Origin: Candidatus Bipolaricaulota bacterium | Lineage (GTDB): Bacteria; Bipolaricaulota; Bipolaricaulia; Bipolaricaulales; Bipolaricaulaceae | Length of the DNA: 64,000 nucleotides | Direction of reading: 5' to 3' | Assembly (NCBI GenBank): GCA_025060415.1 | Contig: JANXBT010000002.1 | Location: forward strand, 310,001 to 374,000 | Part shown: one piece after another, positions 50,447 through 61,531 of the stretch | Layout of the letters: every line of letters begins with the position of its first letter | Numbering within the stretch: the first letter of the stretch is position 1 | Made by a program: the position numbers and the translations under genes | Notes under the pieces: model-generated | Database searches by the model: none | The model's input: only the letters and a program-made list of their open reading frames with translations | Told to the model about the DNA's origin: nothing

Positions 50447-50945
50447 GGTCGCCCTCCAGGATCTCCTTCAGGGGTTTGCCGCGGCGTTTGGCCACGCTCT
50501 CTGGGCTCTCCAGCTGGGCGAGGGCCGCGAGGGTGGCCCGGGCCAGGTTGAGGGGGTTGGTGGAGCGCAGGGCCTTGGTGAGCACGTCCTTGATCCCAGC
50601 CATGCGGCACACCGCGCCCACGGTGCGGCCGGCGATGATGCCCGTGCCCGGGTAGGCCGGGCGCAGGAGGACCTTGGCCGCCCCGTACTCGCCCATCACC
50701 TCATGGGGGATGGTCCCGTTCACGATGGGCACCTCGATCATGTGCTTCAGGGCGTCGCGGATGGCCTGCTGCACGGCCGCCGGGATCTCGATGGACTTGC
50801 CCATGCCCACGCCCACCCGCCCCGCGCCGTTGCCCACCACCACGACCACCCGGAAGCGCATGCGCTTCCCTCCCTTGGTGACGCGGCCCACGCGCCGGAT
50901 CTCGATGACCTCGTTTTGCAGCTGTTCAGGAACCTGGGCGATCAA
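50427..50945 (-). CDS. rpsE: 30S ribosomal protein S5
   Basis: 172-aa uS5: [19 protein letters not shown] and [18 protein letters not shown], then the C-terminal [18 protein letters not shown]. Start TTG 50945 overlaps the rplR stop as TTGA. The 3' end overlaps rplO by 20 nt. Confidence 0.94.
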   Translation of the reverse strand: MIAQVPEQLQNEVIEIRRVGRVTKGGKRMRFRVVVVVGNGAGRVGVGMGKSIEIPAAVQQAIRDALKHMIEVPIVNGTIPHEVMGEYGAAKVLLRPAYPGTGIIAGRTVGAVCRMAGIKDVLTKALRSTNPLNLARATLAALAQLESPESVAKRRGKPLKEILEGDHGAGPG

Positions 50946-51313
50946 AACTCCAGCCCCCCCTCCCGGGCCGCCTCGGCCAGGGCCCGGACCTTCCCATGGT
51001 ACGGGTAGCCCCCGCGGTCGAACACCACCCGCCGGATGCCCTTGGCCAGCGCCCGCTGGGCGATGAGCTGCCCCACCAGGCGCGCCGCCTCGATGTTGTC
51101 GGACTTGATCTTGTCCCGGATCTCCGGGTCCAGGGTGGAGGCGGCCACAAGCGTGCGGCTCCCCTGCCGCGGGGTGTCGTCGATGATCTGGGCGTAGATG
51201 TGCCGGAGGCTCTTGAACACGCAAAGGCGCGGGCGCTCCGGCGTGCCCATGATCCTGCGCCGAATGCGCATGTGCCGTTTGATCCGCCGTTCGTTCCGCG
51301 AAAGCTTCGCCAT
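50942..51313 (-). CDS. rplR: 50S ribosomal protein L18
   Basis: 123 aa from ATG 51313 ([14 protein letters not shown]). A GTG nine bases earlier, overlapping the rplF stop as GTGA, is an equally coupled alternative. [17 protein letters not shown] and [28 protein letters not shown] are diagnostic. Binds 5S rRNA. Confidence 0.94.
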   Translation of the reverse strand: MAKLSRNERRIKRHMRIRRRIMGTPERPRLCVFKSLRHIYAQIIDDTPRQGSRTLVAASTLDPEIRDKIKSDNIEAARLVGQLIAQRALAKGIRRVVFDRGGYPYHGKVRALAEAAREGGLEF

Positions 51314-51318
51314 AGCGA

Positions 51319-51864
51319 TCACGCCTTGGCCCCGAGCTTCCCAACCTTCTTCACGATCTCCTCGCCCTTGTAGCGGATGCCGGTGCCGCGGTAGGGCTCA
51401 GGCGGCTTGATCTTCCGGATGTTCGCGGCCACCTGCCCCACCAGGTACTTGTCGATCCCGCGCACGAGGATGCGGGTGGGCTCCGGGACCTGCACCTCCA
51501 CGCCCTCCGGGATGGGGAAGCGCACGGGATGGGAGAACCCCACCTCCAGCACCAGGGTGCGCCCCTCCAGCTTGGCCCGGTAGCCCAGGCCGTGGATCTC
51601 CAGCTCCTTCTCCCACTTCTTCGTGACGCCCTGGACCATGTTGTGGATGAGGGCGCGGTAGAGGCCGTGGCGGGCGCGGTAGGGCGCGCGGTCGCCCTTG
51701 CGCTCCACCCGCACCTTCCCGTCCTCCACCGTGATGGCCACGTAGGCGGGGTCGTAGGGGCAGCGCAGGGTGCCCAGCGGGCCCTGCACCACCACCTCCT
51801 GGGGGAGGACCTCCACCTTGACTCCAGGCGGCAAGGGAATCGGCTTCCTTCCGATCTTGGACAT
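51319..51864 (-). CDS. rplF: 50S ribosomal protein L6
   Basis: 181-aa uL6 from ATG 51864 ([14 protein letters not shown]), with GAGGTGGG just upstream. [12 protein letters not shown]-type motif ([13 protein letters not shown]) and [16 protein letters not shown] near the C-terminus. Confidence 0.95.
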   Translation of the reverse strand: MSKIGRKPIPLPPGVKVEVLPQEVVVQGPLGTLRCPYDPAYVAITVEDGKVRVERKGDRAPYRARHGLYRALIHNMVQGVTKKWEKELEIHGLGYRAKLEGRTLVLEVGFSHPVRFPIPEGVEVQVPEPTRILVRGIDKYLVGQVAANIRKIKPPEPYRGTGIRYKGEEIVKKVGKLGAKA

Positions 51865-51872
51865 GGCCCACC

Positions 51873-52283
51873 TCACCAGACCTCGCAGAGGACCTCGCCG
51901 CCCAGCCCGCGCCGGCGCGCCTCCCGGTCGGTCATCACCCCTTGGGAGGTGGAGACGATGGCGATGCCCAGGCCCTGGCGGGGCCGAGGGAGCTCCCGCA
52001 CGCCCGCGTAGACCCGGCGGGAGGTGCGGCTGATGCGGCGCAGGCCGCGGATGGCCGGCCGCCAGTTCCGCGTCCCCTCCCGCAGGTACTTCAGGCGGAT
52101 GCGCAAAAGCGGGAAGCTCTCCCCGGGCTCCACGGCGTAGCCCGCGATGTACCCCTCCTCCTGGAGGACGCGGGCGATCTCCACCTTGAGCTTGGAGGAG
52201 GGGAGCACCACCTCCTCCGCCCGCCGGGCCAGGGCGTTGCGCAAGCGGGTGAGCATGTCCGCAATGGGGTCGTCCACGGTCAT
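51873..52283 (-). CDS. rpsH: 30S ribosomal protein S8
   Basis: 136-aa uS8: DPIADMLTRLRNALARR at the N-terminus and GLGIAIVSTSQGVMTDREAR at the C-terminus. GAGGAGGAGG before ATG 52283. Confidence 0.96.
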   Translation of the reverse strand: MTVDDPIADMLTRLRNALARRAEEVVLPSSKLKVEIARVLQEEGYIAGYAVEPGESFPLLRIRLKYLREGTRNWRPAIRGLRRISRTSRRVYAGVRELPRPRQGLGIAIVSTSQGVMTDREARRRGLGGEVLCEVW

Positions 52284-52293
52284 GACCTCCTCC

Positions 52294-52479
52294 TCACCAT
52301 GAGGCCTTCTTCACCCCGGGGATCTGCCCGTCCAGGGCGAGCTTGCGGAAGCACATGCGGCAGAGGCCGAAGTCGCGGATGTACCCGCGCGGCCGGCCGC
52401 ACAGGCTGCAGCGGTTGCGGTGCCGCACCCGGAACTTCGGCGGTTTCTTCATCTTCTCGATCTTGCACTTGCGCGCCAT
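52294..52479 (-). CDS. rpsN: 30S ribosomal protein S14, zinc-binding form
   Basis: 61-aa type Z uS14 with CSLC and CRMC ligands ([20 protein letters not shown]) and ending [14 protein letters not shown] 52479. The short form is standard in thermophiles. Confidence 0.96.
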   Translation of the reverse strand: MARKCKIEKMKKPPKFRVRHRNRCSLCGRPRGYIRDFGLCRMCFRKLALDGQIPGVKKASW

Positions 52480-52487
52480 CGTCCCCC

Positions 52488-53024
52488 CTAGTTCTCCCGG
52501 AACGGGCAGCCCAGGGCCCGCAGCAGGTGGTAGGCCTCGCGGTCGGTCCGGGCCGTGGTCACGATGACCACGTCCATCCCCTGGGGCCGCACCACGTCGT
52601 CGTAGCTCACCTCCGGGAAGGCCAGCTGGTCGGGGATCCCCAGGGAGAGGTTCCCCCGGCCGTCGAAGGCGTTGGGGTCCACCCCCTTGAAGTCGCGGAT
52701 CCCCGGCAGGACCACCCGGAAGAGCTTGTGGAGGAACTCGTAGGCCCGCACGCCGCGCAGGGTGACCATGCACCCGATGGGATCGCCCTTCTTGATCTTG
52801 AAGTCGGAGATGGCCTTCTTGGCGCGGGTCACCACCGGCTTCTGCCCGGAGATCTGGGCCAGGTTCTTCATGGCCCCCTCCAGGACCTTGGGGTCGTCAT
52901 GCTTGCCCACGCCCATGTTGATCACGACCTTCTCGATCCGGGGCACCTGCATCACGTTCGTGTACCCCAGCTCCCGCATGAGCCGGGGCACGATCTCCTT
53001 CTTGTAGCGTTCGTAGAGGAGCAT
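52488..53024 (-). CDS. rplE: 50S ribosomal protein L5
   Basis: 178-aa uL5: [25 protein letters not shown]-type [17 protein letters not shown], and [17 protein letters not shown] near the end. Contacts 5S rRNA and the P-site tRNA. Confidence 0.96.
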   Translation of the reverse strand: MLLYERYKKEIVPRLMRELGYTNVMQVPRIEKVVINMGVGKHDDPKVLEGAMKNLAQISGQKPVVTRAKKAISDFKIKKGDPIGCMVTLRGVRAYEFLHKLFRVVLPGIRDFKGVDPNAFDGRGNLSLGIPDQLAFPEVSYDDVVRPQGMDVVIVTTARTDREAYHLLRALGCPFREN

Positions 53025-53028
53025 GGCC

Positions 53029-53340
53029 TCAATCGAAGGTGGCCCCGCACTGCTTGCAGCGGCGGAGCTTGCGTCCCTCCACCCACGCGAAGCCGATGCG
53101 CGTGGGGACCCCGCACTCCGGGCAGATCACCTTCACGTTGGAGATGTGGATGGGCGCCTCCTTTTTGATGATGCCCGGTTCGCGCACCGTGGCCGTGGGG
53201 CGCTGGTGCTTGGTCACGATGTTCACGCCCTCCACCAGCACGCGGCCCTCGTCGGGGAAGACCCGCAGGACTTTGCCGATCTTGCCGCGGTCGTCCCCGG
53301 CGATGACCTTGACCCGATCGCCCTTCTTGACCTTGGCCAT
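53029..53340 (-). CDS. rplX: 50S ribosomal protein L24 with zinc ribbon
   Basis: 103-aa uL24: KOW motif [20 protein letters not shown], then an added CPECG ... CKQCG four-Cys ribbon at the C-terminus. Confidence 0.95.
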   Translation of the reverse strand: MAKVKKGDRVKVIAGDDRGKIGKVLRVFPDEGRVLVEGVNIVTKHQRPTATVREPGIIKKEAPIHISNVKVICPECGVPTRIGFAWVEGRKLRRCKQCGATFD

Positions 53341-53342
53341 CC

Positions 53343-53708
53343 CTACACCACCTCGGGGGCCAGGGAGATGATGCGCATCATCCCCTTTTCCCGGAGCTCC
53401 CGGGCCACGGGCCCGAACACCCGGGTCCCGATGGGCTGGAGGTTCTTGTCCACCAGGACCACCGCGTTGTCGTCAAAACGGATGGTGCTGCCGTCCGCCC
53501 GGCGGTAGGCCTGGCGGGTGCGCACCACCACGCCCCGCACGATGTCCCCCTTGTCGAACTCCGAGGTGGGCAGCCGCTTCTTCACCGAGGCCACGATGAT
53601 ATCGCCGATCTCGGCCTTGCGCTTCTTGCCGAGCACGTTGATGCACTCCACCTCCTTGACCCCGGTGTTGTCGGCCACCACCAGCCGCGTGCGCAGTTGC
53701 ACGGCCAT
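53343..53708 (-). CDS. rplN: 50S ribosomal protein L14
   Basis: 121-aa uL14: [35 protein letters not shown], and a C-terminus [13 protein letters not shown]. 3-nt spacing on both sides. Confidence 0.97.
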   Translation of the reverse strand: MAVQLRTRLVVADNTGVKEVECINVLGKKRKAEIGDIIVASVKKRLPTSEFDKGDIVRGVVVRTRQAYRRADGSTIRFDDNAVVLVDKNLQPIGTRVFGPVARELREKGMMRIISLAPEVV

Positions 53709-53710
53709 GG

Positions 53711-53959
53711 CTATTGGGCGCGGCGCAGGACCTCTACCAGCCGCCAGCGCTTGAGCTTGGAAAGCGGCCGGGTCTCCTCGATCCGCACCAAGTCCCCAAC
53801 CCGCGCCTGTTGGTGCTCGTCGTGCACGTAGTACTTGGTGCGGCGCCGGACGTGCTTGTGGTACAGGGGGTGCTCCACAAGCCGCTCCTCCACCACCACG
53901 ATGGTCTTCTGCATCCTATCGCTCACCACAACCCCGATGCGTTGCCGCCGCCTACCCAT
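53711..53959 (-). CDS. rpsQ: 30S ribosomal protein S17
   Basis: 82-aa uS17: [50 protein letters not shown]. Overlaps rpmC by 8 nt. Confidence 0.96.
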   Translation of the reverse strand: MGRRRQRIGVVVSDRMQKTIVVVEERLVEHPLYHKHVRRRTKYYVHDEHQQARVGDLVRIEETRPLSKLKRWRLVEVLRRAQ

Positions 53960-54149
53960 AGCGCACCCCCCGCTCCCGCAGGATCGTGAGGGCCCGGGCG
54001 ATGTCCCGCTTGGTCTTTTTGATCTCCGCCGTGTTGGTCAGCTGGCCCGAGGCCAACTGGAACCGGAGGTTCAGGAGCTTCCGCTTCCACTCCTGAACCC
54101 GCTGCATCAGCTCCTCGTTGGAGAGCTCCCGTAGGTCCCGCGCTTTCAT
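53952..54149 (-). CDS. rpmC: 50S ribosomal protein L29
   Basis: 65-aa uL29: [20 protein letters not shown] and [24 protein letters not shown] overlap with rplP. Confidence 0.95.
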   Translation of the reverse strand: MKARDLRELSNEELMQRVQEWKRKLLNLRFQLASGQLTNTAEIKKTKRDIARALTILRERGVRYG

Positions 54150-54577
54150 GGCGCACCCCCCACGGGGATCCGTCGGGCCAGCTTGGTGGGGATGGGAAGT
54201 TTAGCCGAAACCTTGCGGTGGATCTCCTTGGCCTCCTCCTCGTCCACCCCGGAGAACTCGAACAGGATCCGGCCGGGCTTCACCACCGCCACCCAGCCCA
54301 CCACGTCGCCCTTCCCCTTGCCCATGCGGGACTCCGCCGGCTTCCGGGTGTAGGGCTTGTCCGGGAAGATGCGCACCCACACCTTCCCCTTGGGGGTGGA
54401 GCGGGCGAGCACGGTGCGGGCGGCCTCGATCTGCTGGGCCGTGATCCAGGAGGGGGCGAGGGCCTGGATCCCGTAGTCCCCGAAGGCCACGGTGTTGCCG
54501 CGGGTGGCCTGGCCCTTGATGTGCCGGCCCTTCTGCTGCTTGCGGTATTTCGTGCGCTTCGGCGCCAAAAGCGACAT
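54146..54577 (-). CDS. rplP: 50S ribosomal protein L16
   Basis: 143-aa uL16: [58 protein letters not shown]. 1 nt from rpsC. Confidence 0.97.
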   Translation of the reverse strand: MSLLAPKRTKYRKQQKGRHIKGQATRGNTVAFGDYGIQALAPSWITAQQIEAARTVLARSTPKGKVWVRIFPDKPYTRKPAESRMGKGKGDVVGWVAVVKPGRILFEFSGVDEEEAKEIHRKVSAKLPIPTKLARRIPVGGAP

Positions 54578-54578
54578 G

Positions 54579-55238
54579 TCACCTCACCTCCGCCCGCCTC
54601 TCCTTGAGCGTCCAGATCTCGCCCCGGAACACCCAGGCCTTGACCCCGATCACCCCGTACTTGGTCCAGGCGATGGTGCAGGCGTAGTCCACGTCGGCCC
54701 GCAGGGTCTGGAGGGGCACCCGGCCCTCCTTGATCTCCACGGAATGGGCCAGCTCCGCCCCGCCCAGCCGGCCGGAGACCCGGATCTTCACGCCCTGGGC
54801 GCCCGCGGCCATGACCCGCCGCACCGCCTCCTTCATGGCCCGGTAGGGGTTCACCCGGTTCTCGATCTGGAAGGCCACGTCCTGGGCGACGATGGCCGCC
54901 TCCAGCTCGGGCTTGTCCACCTCCATCACGTGGACCACGATCTCCCGGCCGGTCAGCTGGCGCAGGCGCTCCTGGAGGGCCATGATCTCCGCGCCGCCCC
55001 GGCCGATGACGATCCCGGGCCGCACGGCCCGGATGATGACCTTGGCCCGGGCCTCCGTGGCCCGCTCGATGAGGACCTCGGCGATCCCCGCGCCCCGGTA
55101 GGTCTTCTCGATGTGGTCGCGGATGCGCCGGTCCTCGGCCACGTACACCGGGACCTTCCCTTTGGGCGCAAACCAGGTGGAGCGCCACTTGCGCAGGATC
55201 CCCAGGCGGAAGCCGACGGGGTGCGTCTTCTGCCCCAT
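54579..55238 (-). CDS. rpsC: 30S ribosomal protein S3
   Basis: 219-aa uS3 from ATG 55238 ([14 protein letters not shown]). KH-domain [17 protein letters not shown]-terminal [25 protein letters not shown] junction with rplV. Confidence 0.97.
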   Translation of the reverse strand: MGQKTHPVGFRLGILRKWRSTWFAPKGKVPVYVAEDRRIRDHIEKTYRGAGIAEVLIERATEARAKVIIRAVRPGIVIGRGGAEIMALQERLRQLTGREIVVHVMEVDKPELEAAIVAQDVAFQIENRVNPYRAMKEAVRRVMAAGAQGVKIRVSGRLGGAELAHSVEIKEGRVPLQTLRADVDYACTIAWTKYGVIGVKAWVFRGEIWTLKERRAEVR

Positions 55239-55579
55239 CACCCCTCCTTCTCCCCCACGACGATGGTGATGTGGGAAAGCCATCGCTCGATGATGTCCGC
55301 GCGGCCGAAGGCCCGGGGGTTGAGGCGCTTGAGCCGCGGGCCCTCGTCCACGTAGGCCTTCACCACCCAAAGCTTGTCCTCGTCCATCTCGAAGTTGTGC
55401 ACGGCGTTGGCCACCGCGGAGTCCAGGACCTTGCGGATGATGCGCGCGGCCTTCTTGGGGGAGAGGGCCAACAGCCGCCGGGCCTCCCGCACGGGCTTGC
55501 CCCGGATCTCGTTGATCACGAGCCGCGCCTTGAGGGGCGAGACCCGCACGAACCGCGCCCGCGCCAGCGCCTCCCGCAT
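55238..55579 (-). CDS. rplV: 50S ribosomal protein L22
   Basis: 113 aa from ATG 55579, 5 nt after AAGGGGG; an in-frame GTG two codons earlier is possible. RFVRVSPLKARLVINEIRGK is diagnostic. It lines the exit tunnel. Confidence 0.95.
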   Translation of the reverse strand: MREALARARFVRVSPLKARLVINEIRGKPVREARRLLALSPKKAARIIRKVLDSAVANAVHNFEMDEDKLWVVKAYVDEGPRLKRLNPRAFGRADIIERWLSHITIVVGEKEG

Positions 55580-55589
55580 CCCCACCCCC

Positions 55590-55874
55590 TTACTTCGGGG
55601 CCGGCGGGGCCTTCTTCTTCACCCCGCCGTGGGCCCGGAACGTCCGGGTGGGCGCGAACTCCCCCAGCCGGTGGCCCACCATGGCCTCCGTGATGCGCAC
55701 CGGCACGTGGGTACGGCCGTTGTGCACGTAGATCGTGAGCCCCACCATGTCCGGCACGATCACCGAGGCCCGCGACCAGGTCTTGATCTCGCTCAAAAGG
55801 CCGCGCTTGAACTTCTCGACCTTCTCGATCAGGGTGGGATCGACGAACGGCCCCTTCCGTTTGGACCTGGCCAT
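55590..55874 (-). CDS. rpsS: 30S ribosomal protein S19
   Basis: 94-aa uS19: [57 protein letters not shown] overlaps the rplB stop as TGATG. Confidence 0.96.
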   Translation of the reverse strand: MARSKRKGPFVDPTLIEKVEKFKRGLLSEIKTWSRASVIVPDMVGLTIYVHNGRTHVPVRITEAMVGHRLGEFAPTRTFRAHGGVKKKAPPAPK

Positions 55875-56704
55875 CACTTCCTCCTCTTCCTGGGCTGGAT
55901 GATCAGCTTGTCGCTGGGCTTCTTCTTGCGGGTGGGCACGCCGCGGGCGGGCTTGCCCCAGGGGGTCTTGGGCGGGTGGCCCTCGCCGGTGCGGCCCTCG
56001 CCCCCGCCGTGGGGGTGGTCGTCGGCGCCCATGGCCGTGCCCCGCACCGCCGGCCGCCAGCCCTTGTTGCGCCGCCGCCCCGCCTTCCCGTACCGCACGT
56101 TCTTGTGGTCCACGTTGGCCACCTGGCCCACCGTGGCCATGCACGCCGGGTGGAAGGCCCGGATCTCCCCGGAGGGCAGGCGCAGGATCACCCGGTCCTC
56201 CTCCTTGCCCAGGACCTGGGCGGCCGTGCCCGCGGCCCGCGCGATCTTCCCGCCCGAGCCCGGATAGAACTCCACGTTGTGCACCAGGGTCCCGTCCGGG
56301 ATCTTCCACAAGGGGAGGGCGTTGCCCGGCCGGGGCTCCGCGTGCTCCCCCGCCTCCACCACGTCCCCCACCCTGAGCTCCACGGGGGTGAGGATGTAGC
56401 GCTTCTCCCCATCGGCGTAGTGGAGGAGGCTGATCCACGCGGACCGGTTGGGGTCGTACTCGATGGACACCACCCGGGCGGGGACGCCCTGCTTCTCCCG
56501 GTAGAAGTCCACCAGGCGGTAGAGGCGCTTGTGGCCGCCGCCCCGGTGGCGCACGGTGATCCGGCCCTGGTTGTTGCGGCCGGCGTGGCGCTGGAGCGGC
56601 ACCACCAGGCTCTTCTCCGGCTCGTCCGTGGTGAGCTCCGCGAAGTCCGGCAGAACGGCGTGCCGCTGCCCCGGCGTGACCGGCTTGAGCTTCTTAAGTC
56701 CCAT
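55874..56704 (-). CDS. rplB: 50S ribosomal protein L2
   Basis: 276-aa uL2: [39 protein letters not shown], and [19 protein letters not shown] with the peptidyl-transferase-proximal His. The C-terminus is highly basic. Confidence 0.97.
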   Translation of the reverse strand: MGLKKLKPVTPGQRHAVLPDFAELTTDEPEKSLVVPLQRHAGRNNQGRITVRHRGGGHKRLYRLVDFYREKQGVPARVVSIEYDPNRSAWISLLHYADGEKRYILTPVELRVGDVVEAGEHAEPRPGNALPLWKIPDGTLVHNVEFYPGSGGKIARAAGTAAQVLGKEEDRVILRLPSGEIRAFHPACMATVGQVANVDHKNVRYGKAGRRRNKGWRPAVRGTAMGADDHPHGGGEGRTGEGHPPKTPWGKPARGVPTRKKKPSDKLIIQPRKRRK

Positions 56705-56710
56705 AGGCCC

Positions 56711-57004
56711 TCACCCCACGATCTCGATCTTGTGCCCCGGCGCGAGCTTCACCACCGCCCGCTTCGTGCGCTTGGTGCGGCCGTGGCGCCGGTCCAGGCG
56801 CGTCCGGCGGGGCTTGCCCGGCCGGTACATCGTCCACACCTTCTCCACCTTCACCTTGAACAGCTCCTCCACGGCCGCCCGGATCTCCGGCTTGGTGGCG
56901 TCCGGGTGCACCTCGAACGTGTACTTCCCCTGCTCCATCTCCCGCCAGCTCTTCTCCGAGAGGATGGGGCGGAGGAGGATGTCCTCAGGCAGCAACCGGG
57001 GCAT
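56711..57004 (-). CDS. rplW: 50S ribosomal protein L23
   Basis: 97-aa uL23: LRPILSEKSWREMEQGKYTF, HPDATKPEIRAAVEELFKV. Docking site for trigger factor and SRP at the tunnel exit. Start overlaps the rplD 3' end by 20 nt. Confidence 0.96.
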   Translation of the reverse strand: MPRLLPEDILLRPILSEKSWREMEQGKYTFEVHPDATKPEIRAAVEELFKVKVEKVWTMYRPGKPRRTRLDRRHGRTKRTKRAVVKLAPGHKIEIVG

Positions 57005-57638
57005 GGCTGAACCTCCTGATCAGGGCCTCCAGGCCCTGGACGGTGAGGAGGATCCCCTCGTGGTTCAGGACCTCGTAGGCCGTGAGGAGGTCGGCCCGGT
57101 GGCACTCCACGCCGGGGAGGTTGGCGAAGGATTTGTACACCGGGACCTGGTACTCCTCGGGGGCCACCACCACGAGCGTCTTCTCCGGCAGGCCCAGGCG
57201 CTGGAGGAGGGCCAAGGCCGCCTTGGTCTTGGGGCGGGCGAAGCCCAGGCGGTCGATGAGCCAAATCCGCTCCTCCTGGGCCCGGGCGGAGAGGGCGCAG
57301 GCCAGGGCCTTGCGCCGCATCTTCTTGGGGAGGTCCACGTCCCAGTCCTTGGGCTTGGGGCCGAAGGTCACGCCGCCGTGGCGCCAGAGGGGGGAGCGGA
57401 TGGAGCCGTGGCGGGCCCGGCCCGTGTGCTTTTGCGGCCAGGGCTTGCGGCCGCCGCCCCGCACCTCCCCCCGCGTCTTTGTGGAGGCCGTGCCCTGCCG
57501 ACGGTTCAAAAGGTGGGTGCGCACCGCCCGCCAAAGGAGGTCCGGGGACACCTCCACCCCGAACACCTCGGGCGGGAGCTCCACCTCCACGGGCTCCTTC
57601 TCCGGCTGATCGAAGCTGTAGAGCTTGGCCTTAGGCAT
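56985..57638 (-). CDS. rplD: 50S ribosomal protein L4
   Basis: 217-aa uL4: TKTRGEVRGGGRKPWPQKHT and GRARHGSIRSPLWRHGGVTF are the tunnel-loop signature. It may autoregulate the S10 operon as in enterobacteria, but no such leader is identifiable here. Overlaps rplC by 8 nt. Confidence 0.96.
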   Translation of the reverse strand: MPKAKLYSFDQPEKEPVEVELPPEVFGVEVSPDLLWRAVRTHLLNRRQGTASTKTRGEVRGGGRKPWPQKHTGRARHGSIRSPLWRHGGVTFGPKPKDWDVDLPKKMRRKALACALSARAQEERIWLIDRLGFARPKTKAALALLQRLGLPEKTLVVVAPEEYQVPVYKSFANLPGVECHRADLLTAYEVLNHEGILLTVQGLEALIRRFSHAPVAA

Positions 57639-58266
57639 CGTGCTTCCTTATGCGGAGGATCCCGGAGCGGGGACCGGGCACCGAACCCTTGAGCACCAGG
57701 AGGTTGTGTTCCTTGTCCACCTTGAGGACCTGGAGGTTGCGCACGGTGACGCGGTCCGCTCCGAAGTGACCGGGGTAGCGTTTGCCCTTCACCACCTTGC
57801 GCAGGCCCATGGGGCCGGCGGTGCCGGGGCGGCGGATCCACTTGTGCCCGTGGGACCCCGGCCGGGTGTGGAAGCCCCAGCGCTTGATGGTCCCGGCGAA
57901 CCCCCGGCCCTTGGAGATCCCGGTCACGTCCACCAACTCCCCTTCGGAAAACACCTCCACCCCGAACGCCTGCCCCACCCGGTAGGGGGCGGGATCGGGC
58001 ACCTTCACCTCAAAGAGGAAGCGCTTGGGCGCCACGCCCGCCTTCCGGAAGTGGCCGAGGAGGGGCTTGGAGAGCTTGCGCTCCTCCACGTCCCCCGCGC
58101 CCAGCTGGAGGGCGGCGTAGCCGTCGCGCTCCGGGGTCTTGATCTGCACCACCACGGCGGGCTCCACCTGCACCACCGTGGCCGCGAGGGCCCGCCCCTC
58201 CCCGTCGAACCACTGGGTCATCCCCACCTTCCGCCCCACCATCACCCAGGCCATGGTCTCCCTCAC
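57631..58266 (-). CDS. rplC: 50S ribosomal protein L3
   Basis: 211-aa uL3: [33 protein letters not shown] and [24 protein letters not shown]-type overlap with rpsJ. Confidence 0.96.
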   Translation of the reverse strand: MRETMAWVMVGRKVGMTQWFDGEGRALAATVVQVEPAVVVQIKTPERDGYAALQLGAGDVEERKLSKPLLGHFRKAGVAPKRFLFEVKVPDPAPYRVGQAFGVEVFSEGELVDVTGISKGRGFAGTIKRWGFHTRPGSHGHKWIRRPGTAGPMGLRKVVKGKRYPGHFGADRVTVRNLQVLKVDKEHNLLVLKGSVPGPRSGILRIRKHDA

Positions 58267-58571
58267 AGCTTGATCTCCACGTCGATCCCCGCGGGAAGCT
58301 CCACGTCCATGAGGGCGTTGATGGTGGCCGCCGTGGGCTCCTTGATGTCCAAAAGCCGCTTGTGGACCTTGAGCTCGAAGTGCTCCATGGAGCGCTTGTC
58401 CACGTGCGGCGAGCGCAGGACGGTGTAGAGGTGGCGCTCCGTGGGCAGGGGGATGGGCCCACTGATCTTGGCCCGGGTGGGCCGCACCGCCTCCACGATG
58501 CGCCGCACCGCCTCGTCCACCAGTTCGTGGTCGTAGCCCTTGATGCGAATCCGGATCTTCTCCCTAGCCAT
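58263..58571 (-). CDS. rpsJ: 30S ribosomal protein S10
   Basis: 102-aa uS10: [40 protein letters not shown]. First gene of the S10 block. It overlaps fusA by 8 nt, leaving no room for tuf. Confidence 0.96.
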   Translation of the reverse strand: MAREKIRIRIKGYDHELVDEAVRRIVEAVRPTRAKISGPIPLPTERHLYTVLRSPHVDKRSMEHFELKVHKRLLDIKEPTAATINALMDVELPAGIDVEIKL

Positions 58572-60648
58572 AACCCCGGCTCCTCAGCACCTCACGAGCA
58601 AGGTCCTCGGGCACCACCTCGTAGCGGGCCACCCGAAGGGTATGGACAGCTCGCCCCTGGGTCAGGGAACGCAGCTGCGTTGCGTACCCAAAAGTTTCGA
58701 CCACGGGGAGGCTACAGCGGATGATGTCCACCGTTCCCCGGGTCTGGATGGCTCGGATCTCGCCCCTTCGGCGCCCTAGATCCGAAACGACCTCGCCCAG
58801 GTACTCGCTGGGCGTGATTATATCGCCCTCGGCCACCGGCTCCAGGAGGAGAACCCCGCCCTCCTCCAGCGCCCGCCTTAGGGCCTGCGTTCCCGCCGCC
58901 TCGAACGCCACCTCCGTGGACTCCAAGGGGTGGAATTTCCCCTCCACGAGCACGGCCCGCACGTCCGTCACGGGGAAGCCGCCCACGGGGCTGGCCGTGA
59001 GCGCGCCCTGGATCCCCCGGCGCACCGCCTCCACAAACCCCTTGGGCAGGGCCCCCTCGGGGACCTCCGCGCGGAACTCGAACCCGCCGCCGCGGGGAAG
59101 GGGCTCGAACCGCACCCGGATCCAGGCGTACTGGGGCTTCCCCCCCACGGCCCTGGCGAACTCCTCCACGACCTCCACGGGCCGGGCCAGGGTCTCCTTG
59201 TACACCACGATGGGCTTGCCCACCCGGTGCGGCACGCGGAACTCGTCCCGCACCCGCCGCAGTAGCACCTCCAGGTGGAGCTCGCCCATCCCCCCCACGA
59301 GGATCTGGCCGGTGGTCTCGTCGTCCTGGACGCGGAAGGTCGGGTCCTCCTGGGCCAGCTTTTGGAGGGCTTCGCGGAGGGCCGGCTCCTCCTTCTCCGA
59401 GCGGGGCTCCACGGCCAGGAACACCACGGGCTCGGGGAAGGCGATGGGCTCGTAGAGGATGGGGTGCTCCGGGTCGCACAGGGTGTTCCCGGTGTAGGCC
59501 GGCGCGGAGAGGATCAGGCCCACGATGTCCCCCGCCAGCGCCCGCTCCAGCGGGTCGCGCTTGTTCGCGTGCAGCCGGAAGATGCGCATGACCCGGGCCC
59601 GCGTGCCCTGGGTGGCGTTGAGCACCACCTGCCCCTCCGTGAGCGTCCCGGAGTAGACGCGGGTGTAGAGGAGGCGGTCCGCGTAGGGGTCGGTGAACAC
59701 CTTGAACACCAGGGCGGAGAAGGGCGCGTCGGGAAGGGGGGGACGCACCTCCTCCGTTTTTCCGTCCAGGGCCGTGCCGCGGGCGGGCGGGATGTCCAGG
59801 GGCGAGGGGAGGAAGTCCACCACCGCGTCGAGCACCGGCTGGACCCCGATCTTTTCGTAGGCCGAGCCGCCCAAAACGGGGACCCAAAGGCGGGACAGGG
59901 TCACCTCGCGCAGCACCCGCAGGGCTAGGTCCAGGGGGATCTCCTCCCCCTCCAAGTAGCGCACGGCGACCTCGTCGGAGGCCTCGCTGAGGGCCTCAAA
60001 GAGCTTCTCCCGCCAGGCCCGCGCCTCCTCCTCCACCTCCGGGGGGACGGGCAGGTAGACGTAGTGCCGGCCCAGGCTCTCCGGGTCCCAGCGGATGGCC
60101 TGGAACCGCAGGAGGTCCACCATCCCCAGGAGGTTCCCCTCGGGGTCCCGCCAGGGGTAGACCAAGGGGAGGGCCACCGCGCCCAGCTTCGCCCCGATGT
60201 CCGCGAAGGCGCGGGCGAAGTCCGCCTCCGCGCGGTCGAGCTTGTTGATGAAGGCGATGCGGGGGACGCGGTAGCGGTCGGCCTGGCGCCAGACCGCCTC
60301 CGATTGGGACTCCACCCCCTCCACCCCGGAGAAGACCACGATGGCCCCGTCCAGGACGCGGAGGCTGCGCTCCACCTCCACGGTGAAGTCCACGTGGCCG
60401 GGGGTGTCCACGATGTTGATCTGGTGCCCCCTCCAGAAGACGGTGGTGGCGGCGGCGGTGATGGTGATGCCCCGCTCCCGCTCCTGGTCCATCCAGTCCA
60501 TCTCGGTGGTGCCCTCGTGGACCTCCCCCATCTTGTGGATCTTTCCGGTGTAGAAGAGGATGCGCTCGGTGAGCGTGGTCTTCCCCGCGTCGATGTGGGC
60601 GATGATCCCGATGTTCCGGACCTTACGTAGGTCGTAGGGGTCGGCCAT
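58564..60648 (-). CDS. fusA: elongation factor G
   Basis: 694-aa translational GTPase: G1 [11 protein letters not shown]2/switch [12 protein letters not shown]3 [10 protein letters not shown]4 NKLD. Domain IV has [13 protein letters not shown]; domain V follows. It catalyses translocation and, with RRF, recycling. G1 onward matches canonical EF-G and not TetM-type proteins. 15 nt after rpsG. Confidence 0.96.
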   Translation of the reverse strand: MADPYDLRKVRNIGIIAHIDAGKTTLTERILFYTGKIHKMGEVHEGTTEMDWMDQERERGITITAAATTVFWRGHQINIVDTPGHVDFTVEVERSLRVLDGAIVVFSGVEGVESQSEAVWRQADRYRVPRIAFINKLDRAEADFARAFADIGAKLGAVALPLVYPWRDPEGNLLGMVDLLRFQAIRWDPESLGRHYVYLPVPPEVEEEARAWREKLFEALSEASDEVAVRYLEGEEIPLDLALRVLREVTLSRLWVPVLGGSAYEKIGVQPVLDAVVDFLPSPLDIPPARGTALDGKTEEVRPPLPDAPFSALVFKVFTDPYADRLLYTRVYSGTLTEGQVVLNATQGTRARVMRIFRLHANKRDPLERALAGDIVGLILSAPAYTGNTLCDPEHPILYEPIAFPEPVVFLAVEPRSEKEEPALREALQKLAQEDPTFRVQDDETTGQILVGGMGELHLEVLLRRVRDEFRVPHRVGKPIVVYKETLARPVEVVEEFARAVGGKPQYAWIRVRFEPLPRGGGFEFRAEVPEGALPKGFVEAVRRGIQGALTASPVGGFPVTDVRAVLVEGKFHPLESTEVAFEAAGTQALRRALEEGGVLLLEPVAEGDIITPSEYLGEVVSDLGRRRGEIRAIQTRGTVDIIRCSLPVVETFGYATQLRSLTQGRAVHTLRVARYEVVPEDLAREVLRSRGYG

Positions 60649-60663
60649 AGGGCGGGAGGGGGG

Positions 60664-61137
60664 TCACCAGCGGTAGTGGGCGAACGCGCGGTTGGCCTCG
60701 GCCATGCGGTGGGCTTCCTGCTTGCGGGCCACGGCCCCGCCCTCGCCCTTGGCCGCGGCGATGATCTCCGCGGCCAGGCGCTCGGCCATGGTCTTCTCCG
60801 GCCGCTCCCGCGCGGCATCCCGGATCCAGCGCAGCGCGAGCATGGTCTGGCGGTGGGGCGGCACGTCGAAGGGGACCTGGTAGGTGGCCCCGCCCACCCG
60901 GCGGGAGCGGACCTCCATCTTGGGCATGCAGTTCTGCACGGCCTTGAGGAACGTCTCCAGGGCCGGGCCCTCCCCGCGCTTCTCGATGAGGTCGAACGCC
61001 TCGTACACGATGCGCCGCGCCAGGGACTTCTTGCCGTCCCACATGATGTAGTTGATGAACTTCTCCACGAGCTTGGAGCCGTAGCGGATGTCGGGGGGCA
61101 CGTCGCGGCCGGGGATGACGATGTCGTAGGTGGCCAT
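60664..61137 (-). CDS. rpsG: 30S ribosomal protein S7
   Basis: 157-aa uS7: RYGSKLVEKFINYIMWDGKK, VRSRRVGGATYQVPFDVPPH, and C-terminal RMAEANRAFAHYRW. 1 nt from rpsL. Confidence 0.97.
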   Translation of the reverse strand: MATYDIVIPGRDVPPDIRYGSKLVEKFINYIMWDGKKSLARRIVYEAFDLIEKRGEGPALETFLKAVQNCMPKMEVRSRRVGGATYQVPFDVPPHRQTMLALRWIRDAARERPEKTMAERLAAEIIAAAKGEGGAVARKQEAHRMAEANRAFAHYRW

Positions 61138-61138
61138 A

Positions 61139-61516
61139 TCAGCCCTCCTTGGGCTTGCGCACGCCGTAGCGGGAGCGGCTCTGGCGGCGGCCCTCCACGC
61201 CCGCGCAGTCCAGGGCCCCCCGCACGATGTGGTACTTCACGCCCGGCAGGTCCTTCACCCGTCCCCCGCGGACGAGCACGATGGAGTGTTCCTGGAGGTT
61301 GTGCCCCTCCCCGGGGATGTAGGCCGTGACCTCCCGGCCGTTGGAGAGGCGCACCCGCGCCACCTTGCGCAGCGCGGAGTTGGGCTTCTTGGGGGTGCGG
61401 GTGAACACGCGCAGGCACACCCCACGCTTCTGCGGGCACCCCTCCAGGGCCACCGACTTGCTCTTCCACGGGTTCGGCTTCCTCCCGTGCCTCACCAGCT
61501 GGCTGAACGTGGGCAT
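61139..61516 (-). CDS. rpsL: 30S ribosomal protein S12
   Basis: 125-aa uS12: [31 protein letters not shown] with the streptomycin-site Lys in the KKPNSA loop, and [27 protein letters not shown] before ATG 61516. 15 nt after rpoC. Confidence 0.97.
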   Translation of the reverse strand: MPTFSQLVRHGRKPNPWKSKSVALEGCPQKRGVCLRVFTRTPKKPNSALRKVARVRLSNGREVTAYIPGEGHNLQEHSIVLVRGGRVKDLPGVKYHIVRGALDCAGVEGRRQSRSRYGVRKPKEG

Positions 61517-61531
61517 AGTCCTCCTTTGAGT

